From assembly GCF_032854445.1 (NCBI RefSeq), contig NC_088304.1:13529704-13593703 (forward strand): a DNA stretch of 64,000 nt, written 5' to 3'. The notes under the pieces were generated by a model. The model searched no databases, was not told the origin of the DNA, and saw nothing but the letters and a program-made list of their open reading frames with translations. Below are positions 61,901 through 64,000 of this stretch, in pieces. Within the stretch, counting starts at the first letter, position 1. The number at the start of each line of letters is the position of its first letter. The position numbers and the translations under genes are program-made. The DNA is from Liolophura sinensis. Its lineage: Eukaryota; Mollusca; Polyplacophora; Chitonida; Chitonidae.

Positions 61901-63480
61901 ATATCTTTTGTGTAATTGCATATCCTTTGTGTAATTGCAAACATGTAACTCGAATGGCCCAGCCATGAGACTTACGATGTGAAATGAGATGCATTTTATC
62001 TTAGTCTCCACAAGAATATTTTGTGTGCAAATTTCTTCAAAAGACGATGTCTTTATCCATTGCATTCAAGTATTTACCACTGAAAAAAGATTCCACTGAA
62101 AAAAGATCCCACTGAAAAGCTCACATTTACACTGTGTCTCCTCTTACATATACATTGATTTGCACACTAACAAAAACTGCTGGTTTCCTGTCCGGCCGTA
62201 GATGGGAAGATCTGCCCGCAAACTGCAGATGGTTGTGGGTTTCCCCACTATTATGCCACCCATCGTATAAGTGAAATATTCTTCAAGTACAACATAAAAC
62301 ACCAATCAGATACATAAATAATTCTAACAAACAACATCTTCTGAACCCTTTCAATGTCTTTGGTGGCAAGAAGTGGTCAGTGGTGCTCTCTTGTGTGCTT
62401 GGTTGATGTGAAGATTGCTGGAGACAGATAGCCTTCCATCAACATGACGTATGATCACAATTTTAAAGTTTTTCTGTTAAGTGAAAATGTCGTGAGGCAT
62501 TAAACAACGATGAAATAAAGTAAACTACAAGGCAACCTCCACCAAAGCTGCATGTAAATGTACAAAGTTCTCTGCTACAGTACAACCACATTATAATCCA
62601 GACAGTACTCTGCTAGCTGCCATTAAAAGGTAAAAGAAAAACGTGGTTATGACGAAGAATTAGTTAAAAAAATTCCTGAATCAATCCAGCTTCAGATGCC
62701 AGATCACTACCATACGTAATGGATCGGTTGTGCTCAAGATTTCATCCAAATTTTGTGCGTAACACAGAGACTGACAAATAAACTCTGACAATAACATGAT
62801 TTTTCGTTCACAGTTACGGGTGCACCAGGATTCCTACAGCTCTTTACAGGCCGAGCGTGACCGGCTCCAGGACAGTCTGCTGGGAGAACTGGATGCAGAG
62901 GATGTGCTTAACCAAACCCGCGCTGAGAGGATGAGGCCATGAAACAGTGTGTATTCTTAATACAGAGCTTAGTCTTTTCTCACCCCAAGCTGACCAGCAT
63001 GGCAAATCATCTAAAATTGCATCCAAGAAAGTGAATTTTTCCATGCCCGAGGTGGGTATAGCGTCCCAGCACAGTGCAATGACCTAGGAGTTTGTCACCA
63101 ATGTGGTCACTGTGGGTTCGTCCAGCTCATGCTTCCTCTACAGCCATATGTGGGAAGATCTTCCAGCATCCTGTGGATGGTTGTGGGTTTTCCCCAGGCA
63201 CTGCTCGGTTTCCTCCCACCATAATGCTGGCTGTCACCGTATAAGTAAAATATTCTTGAGTGCAGCGTAAAACACCAATGAAATAAATATATAAATCATG
63301 TTGATTGTTTCTATCTATATCGTGTATATGTTTGTTTAATGTTTGTTTTTTCTTCTCAGGCGCAATAAACTGGAGGACAATCTGGCCAGTGTCAAGATGG
63401 ATGTTCTAAGCTTAAACAGCCAATTGATGGAAGCCATACAACAAAAGGTAGAACTGTCTCAAAAATTGGACCAGTGGGAG
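37802..63480 (+). CDS. BICDL1: BICD family-like cargo adaptor 1 (BICDL1/BICDR-1), 3' end outside window
   Basis: Gene-level entry; ten exons give 527 residues up to 63480, and human BICDL1 is about 570, so one C-terminal exon is probably missing. The protein is a nearly continuous coiled coil that links Rab6 vesicles to dynein-dynactin. Exon 1 carries the CC1 box 'LVLAAELGKALLEKNEEL' (A29, A30, G33), which binds dynein light intermediate chain. Exon 5 carries a Spindly motif 'NLFSEL' (L259-L263), which binds the dynactin pointed end. The C-terminal 'MDVLSLNSQLMEAIQQK' block matches the conserved region near the family's Rab6/cargo-binding end. Introns between exons 1-9 are phase 0; the last is phase 2. 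The start at 37802 (gagATGG) has a strong context; an in-frame ATG at 37721 would add 27 residues. Exon 9 lacks one base relative to its splice phases. Confidence 0.9.
38236..38450 (+). mobile_element. SINE-A in BICDL1 intron 1
   Basis: Contains 'gtgagttcaagtccagctca' (B box), 'ctggcttcctccccggccgt' and the usual 'caatcaaataaataaa' end. The head is truncated. Confidence 0.9.
40430..40960 (+). repeat. Degenerate 55-65-bp tandem array
   Basis: Recurrent 'gatacattttagcaagaagg' and 'ttcagtatatagcctac', about eight copies with much divergence. Confidence 0.75.
41120..41305 (+). repeat. Dispersed repeat E, copy 1
   Basis: Shares 'atccaaccgttga-ggaaaa', 'attttcttca-tt-gcatag' and 'aaacaaaatctttattttat' with 57845-58015 in the same orientation. 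Confidence 0.8.
42482..42772 (+). repeat. 22-bp minisatellite, 13 copies
   Basis: Unit 'actgcattatgattcacttg' plus 'gg', well conserved. Confidence 0.97.
43603..44492 (-). repeat. 39-bp minisatellite, about 23 copies
   Basis: The unit contains 'atgaatcggctgcataggta' and 'catatgatctccgtctgtt'. Period 39 equals 13 codons, so a 310-codon minus frame (43533-44465) with motif MQPIHNRQRSYVP stays open. Two minus frames are open at once, as expected of a stop-free unit rather than a gene. Confidence 0.96.
44717..44932 (+). CDS. BICDL1: BICDL1 exon 2: coiled coil
   Basis: A 216-nt exon, 72 codons, acceptor 'gttacccacag', donor 'aaag|gtatgt'. It encodes heptad-rich sequence from 'ELEQERYHLKLRLDNVSG' to 'LTQQNERLTEQLRK'. 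This aligns with the family segment following the CC1 box (E-x-E-H-x-L ... L-x-x-Q-N-x-R-L). Confidence 0.92.
44975..45045 (+). mobile_element. SINE-A head fragment
   Basis: 'ggggcctctgtggctgagtt' (A-box region) then 'gacccaggagcctctcacca', after which similarity stops. Confidence 0.7.
47655..47930 (+). mobile_element. SINE-C, tRNA-headed element
   Basis: Begins 'ggccgtggctgagtggttag' (A-box-like) with 'caagttcaatcccagcc' (B box), then a body unlike SINE-A/B except 'atgtgggaaagtttgttagt'. A fragment of the same body lies near 63660-63800. Confidence 0.6.
48672..48845 (+). mobile_element. SINE-A, headless copy
   Basis: 'ggtcatgctgacttcctcat', 'ctgccagcaacctgcggatg', 'gtaaaacaccactcaaataa'. 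Confidence 0.85.
49155..49507 (+). repeat. 88-bp tandem repeat, 4 copies
   Basis: Starts at 49155, 49243, 49331 and 49419 ('gtttttagtcaggtaaggca'). The last three are almost identical, implying recent expansion. Confidence 0.95.
49847..50115 (+). mobile_element. SINE-A, best full-length copy
   Basis: Complete: a tRNA-like head 'ggggcctccgtggttcagtt' with an A box, 'gtgagttcaagtccagctca' as the B box, a conserved body, and an (aaat)n tail. About 268 bp. It defines the family in this window; all other copies are shorter or inverted. Confidence 0.92.
50262..50373. mobile_element. Short hairpin MITE in BICDL1 intron 2
   Basis: Arms 'cacaaagcgattctaggcta' ... 'taccatggcaaca' and 'tgttgccatgga' ... 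'gatcactttgtg' pair over about 48 bp with mismatches around a 14-nt loop. Confidence 0.65.
50498..50614 (+). CDS. BICDL1: BICDL1 exon 3: coiled coil
   Basis: A 117-nt exon, 39 codons, acceptor 'tgttgacag', donor 'gacgag|gtcagt'. The translation runs from TTLSEEELTGQVQSL to HIHQLEVLQDE. An alternative donor, 'ctggag|gtactc', sits 15 nt upstream at 50600 and stays in frame, so a five-residue shorter form is possible. Confidence 0.9.
51249..51606 (+). mobile_element. SINE-B, near full length
   Basis: tRNA-like head 'agcacagttggtagagcgcc' with B-box-like 'cagggtcaatcctgggc', then 'taaaagaggaagttgtaact', 'gaagcagcactagataaaag', 'catatgactgaaaaattgtt' and an (actc)n tail. Confidence 0.88.
52240..52900 (+). 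repeat. About 68-bp tandem array, 8-9 copies
   Basis: Unit with 'ttaaaatgtcaagcacgcat', 'ttaccagtcatgatgacact' and 'gacttcttgtgcctgtacca'. The first four copies are tight and the rest diverged. Confidence 0.9.
53840..54290 (-). mobile_element. Non-LTR retrotransposon reverse-transcriptase C-terminal fragment
   Basis: The minus-strand frame 53853-54173 contains 'LPFKRTLLFYNSHVLPHLMY' and 'GSCSKGLLDRVYKLKKTSAK'. This matches the 'LLFYN..ILPHLDY...WG.C....L..LQ..A' segment after the catalytic domain in jockey/RTE-like retrotransposons. Upstream, in another frame, 54175-54290 reads 'VNGQTIENVPNMKHLG' (the 'K.LG' motif). The frame break and the lack of a catalytic core mark it as a dead 5'-truncated fragment. 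Confidence 0.75.
54540..54712 (+). mobile_element. SINE-A, diverged copy
   Basis: Weak body similarity; clear end 'gtgaaaaattcttgagtacg' and 'caacaaataaacaa'. Confidence 0.55.
54772..54918 (+). CDS. BICDL1: BICDL1 exon 4: coiled coil
   Basis: A 147-nt exon, 49 codons, acceptor 'ggcacttgcag', donor 'aaccag|gtaatc'. It encodes 'INLLTGRTQELERRL' and 'LEECQDRILMLGKQNHE', which match the vertebrate BICDL1 segment with the 'EL.DR.L.L..Q.H' pattern almost position by position. Confidence 0.93.
55147..56140 (+). repeat. 38-bp satellite, about 26 copies
   Basis: The unit contains 'gagctaagctcccagttctg' and 'ggttcgacattcacacgt'. Its core matches the outer end of the adjacent hairpin element. Confidence 0.96.
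56163..56470. mobile_element. Long hairpin (foldback) element, about 135-bp arms
   Basis: The left arm (56163-56300) and the reverse complement of 56334-56470 share 'aactgggagct', 'cttcaaatat', 'gtaatattctgctcttaa', 'gtggtacatgta' and 'tggtaccagta' in order, at roughly 80% identity by eye. The spacer is about 35 bp. Confidence 0.85.
56674..56900 (+). repeat. 26-bp minisatellite, 8 copies
   Basis: Unit 'gattcctttggcatatagtt' plus 'atacag'. It is flanked on both sides by 'ttataatttaccatttatga'. Confidence 0.95.
57845..58015 (+). repeat. Dispersed repeat E, copy 2
   Basis: Counterpart of 41120-41305; identity stays high over about 170 bp with small indels. It has no tRNA head or terminal inverted repeats visible. 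Confidence 0.8.
58045..58235 (-). mobile_element. SINE-A, inverted, 5' truncated
   Basis: From 'atttatttatttatttta' and 'tacgccatactcaagaatat' to 'aagccagcatgagctggaca' on the plus strand, close to consensus. Confidence 0.92.
58483..58665 (+). CDS. BICDL1: BICDL1 exon 5: Spindly motif
   Basis: A 183-nt exon, 61 codons, acceptor 'aactgaaaacag', donor 'ctg|gtaagg'. It begins IRLKGRDIEELRATNAQLE and contains 'NQSQNLFSELSQLSD'. LFSEL fits the L-F/A-x-E-I/L Spindly consensus shared by dynein activating adaptors for dynactin pointed-end binding. The exon then turns into an acidic Ser/Pro linker (SDSPDVDMGSKSPL). Confidence 0.92.
59525..59665 (+). CDS. BICDL1: BICDL1 exon 6: acidic Ser-rich linker cassette
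   Basis: A 141-nt exon, 47 codons, phase 0 at both ends; acceptor 'gtgttattcag', donor 'cacgag|gtttgt' (non-optimal). It encodes 'PHALFETDWMNEEEIECDD' followed by Ser/Asn/Met-rich sequence. It separates the Spindly motif from the 'LRKELLEAYRQL' helix by far more residues than in vertebrate BICDL1, where only a short acidic stretch intervenes. Because it is a symmetrical cassette it could be skipped. Confidence 0.8.
60671..60844 (+). CDS. BICDL1: BICDL1 exon 7: conserved LRxxLxEAY coiled coil
   Basis: A 174-nt exon, 58 codons, acceptor 'tgcccttaatacag', donor 'caa|gtaagt'. It encodes 'LRKELLEAYRQLQELCRNL', matching the family 'LRLQLWEAY' helix, then an acidic stretch and 'VVIRQLREIIQSSFNQ', matching the family 'L..LKRLIQSIV' segment. 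Confidence 0.93.
60960..61290 (+). mobile_element. SINE-B, second copy (head truncated)
   Basis: Aligns to 51249-51606 across the body ('ggggatagtgcaaagactgg', 'gaagcagcactagataaaag'), with a shortened tail. Confidence 0.88.
61699..61869 (+). CDS. BICDL1: BICDL1 exon 8: coiled coil
   Basis: A 171-nt exon, 57 codons, acceptor 'ttctttgcag', donor 'gcagat|gtaaga'. It encodes NNETGGPLVEEMKTKMGEL through 'QRTNQLEEFLAD' with regular heptads. A 19-bp repeat begins 10 nt after the donor. Confidence 0.92.
61879..61940 (+). repeat. 19-bp triplet repeat next to BICDL1 exon 8 donor
   Basis: Unit 'tgcatatcctttgtgtaat', three copies, starting 10 nt into the intron. Confidence 0.9.
62180..62325 (+). mobile_element. 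SINE-A, headless copy
   Basis: 'ggtttcctgtccggccgtag', 'cgtataagtgaaatattctt', then 'aaacaccaatcagatacat'. Confidence 0.85.
62814..62946 (+). CDS. BICDL1: BICDL1 exon 9, with apparent 1-base deletion
   Basis: Acceptor 'ttcgttcacag'. The frame reads 'LRVHQDSYSSLQAERDRLQ' and on to 'DVLNQTRAER', then breaks at GG 62929-62930 and runs into TGA at 62939-62941. One extra base at that point would restore the family pattern 'RDEA' plus a following M-K. The proposed donor 'aaaca|gtgtgt' and the next exon (one base completing a CAG codon) require a length of 134, but 133 are present. Splice phase and homology therefore agree that one base is missing. Confidence 0.8.
63055..63297 (+). mobile_element. 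SINE-A in BICDL1 intron 9
   Basis: Degraded head ('ggtatagcgtcccagcacag'), complete body and an 'aaacaccaatgaaataaata' tail. Confidence 0.85.
63360..63480 (+). CDS. BICDL1: BICDL1 exon 10: conserved C-terminal coiled coil
   Basis: A 121-nt exon with acceptor 'tttttcttctcag' and donor 'tgggag|gtaagc'. After the base completing the split codon it encodes 'RNKLEDNLASVKMDVLSL' and 'NSQLMEAIQQKVELSQKL', ending DQWE. This is the most conserved block near the family's C terminus. The expected following segment with the final helix is not in the remaining 520 nt. Confidence 0.93.
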
Positions 63481-64000
63481 GTAAGCTCTCAAAACTGGGT
63501 GTCCATCATTTTCGTTCTCATCACATCTCCATTCTCATCTCATCATCATTATCATTCATTATCAGCCATAATCATTCATTGGCATAACAAAAGTGGGGTA
63601 GTAGGATAAGAATGTGTTTGGTCAGGTCCAAATATTTTTTTTTAAAATTCATCCCAAACCACATGTTTTGTGGTGGTTTGTTAGTGACCTGCCCAAGGCA
63701 GATGGGCTTATATTCGTGCCCAGCTGTCTGGTTTCTTCCTCGCATGATACTGATGTCTTTAAGTGAAATATTCCTAAGCATGGTTTTTAATAAATGACAG
63801 TCAGTCAAGTCTTCAGCAAAAGTGAACAGTCTTAAACTCTTGTGTGTCAAGTATGATATAAGCCACTAATAAAACAAATAAAACAGAAGAACGGACATTC
63901 GTGCGTGGTATTTTTATAGAAAAAAAATAAGCTGTGTCGTTATATTGTAAAATGGACACCAGATTTAAACCTTGATCAGTCGGAGGTGGACTCAATGTGC

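Larger units (their letters stand above)
58666..62813. other. BICDL1 introns 5-8
   Basis: Introns 58666-59524, 59666-60670, 60845-61698 and 61870-62813. They hold a SINE at 60960-61290, a SINE at 62180-62325 and a 19-bp triplet repeat at 61879. Nothing else recognised. Confidence 0.6.
62947..64000. other. BICDL1 introns 9 and 10 (10 incomplete)
   Basis: Intron 9 (62947-63359) holds a SINE at 63055-63297. Intron 10 begins at 63481 and runs off the window; it holds a diverged SINE fragment near 63660-63800 and no recognisable final exon. Confidence 0.6.

Overview
The window reads as nuclear DNA of a lophotrochozoan invertebrate, most likely a mollusc. The support is intron-rich animal genes with GT-AG junctions, AT-rich introns, very many minisatellites, and repeated tRNA-derived SINEs whose tail region (a 'ttacgcc-atactcaag-aatatttcac' block followed by 'aaccaatcaaataaataa') resembles SINEs I associate with molluscs. 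The species cannot be fixed from sequence alone. A run of 200 Ns at 21824-22023 is an assembly gap.

Three protein-coding loci are supportable. (1) About 3.8-20.2 kb, plus strand: the 3' half of a GAS2-family (GAS2/GAS2-like/pigs) cytoskeletal cross-linker. Two exons encode the microtubule-binding GAS2 domain, a 1.2-kb exon encodes a Ser-Pro/Arg-rich tail with 'RSKSPGPVN' repeats, and a further 3 kb of tail-like coding sequence follows. The actin-binding CH domain expected upstream is not in the window. The last 2.8 kb is cut by two in-frame stops and about 15 frame changes, yet still shows three SxIP-type EB1-binding motifs in its separate reading segments. (2) 28.5-28.9 kb, minus strand: an intact intronless 139-residue coiled-coil protein with a poly-Asp tail, which I do not recognise. 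(3) 37.8 kb to beyond the window end, plus strand: BICDL1 (BICDR-1), a Rab6/dynein-dynactin cargo adaptor. Ten exons were placed by phase, with a readable CC1 box (AAELG) and Spindly motif (LFSEL). The C-terminal exon lies beyond 64000. One coding base seems to be missing in exon 9.

The rest is repeat-rich. 0-10 kb: a 30-bp minisatellite, a foldback element, SINEs, and a chain of tandem arrays (125, 65, 69 and 169 bp units). 12.7-17.2 kb: (ATGT)n and a 22-bp satellite. 20.2-28.5 kb: the gap, a 0.9-kb TGAC/TATC satellite, a Tc1-like remnant, and a cluster of eight perfect ATCTAGTATA motifs beside gene 2. 29-37.7 kb: SINEs and palindromic elements. The BICDL1 introns carry seven large minisatellites, a non-LTR retrotransposon fragment, three SINE families and a 135-bp-arm hairpin element.

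The best candidates for something undescribed are: the ATCTAGTATA motif cluster; the hairpin element at 56.2-56.5 kb whose end appears to have seeded the neighbouring 38-bp satellite; the family of roughly 70-bp dispersed repeats related to 'tgaccatttgcc'; and the broken GAS2-family tail, which may be an assembly artefact or real decay. The two recognised genes both serve the microtubule cytoskeleton, but nothing in the sequence shows that they are functionally linked.
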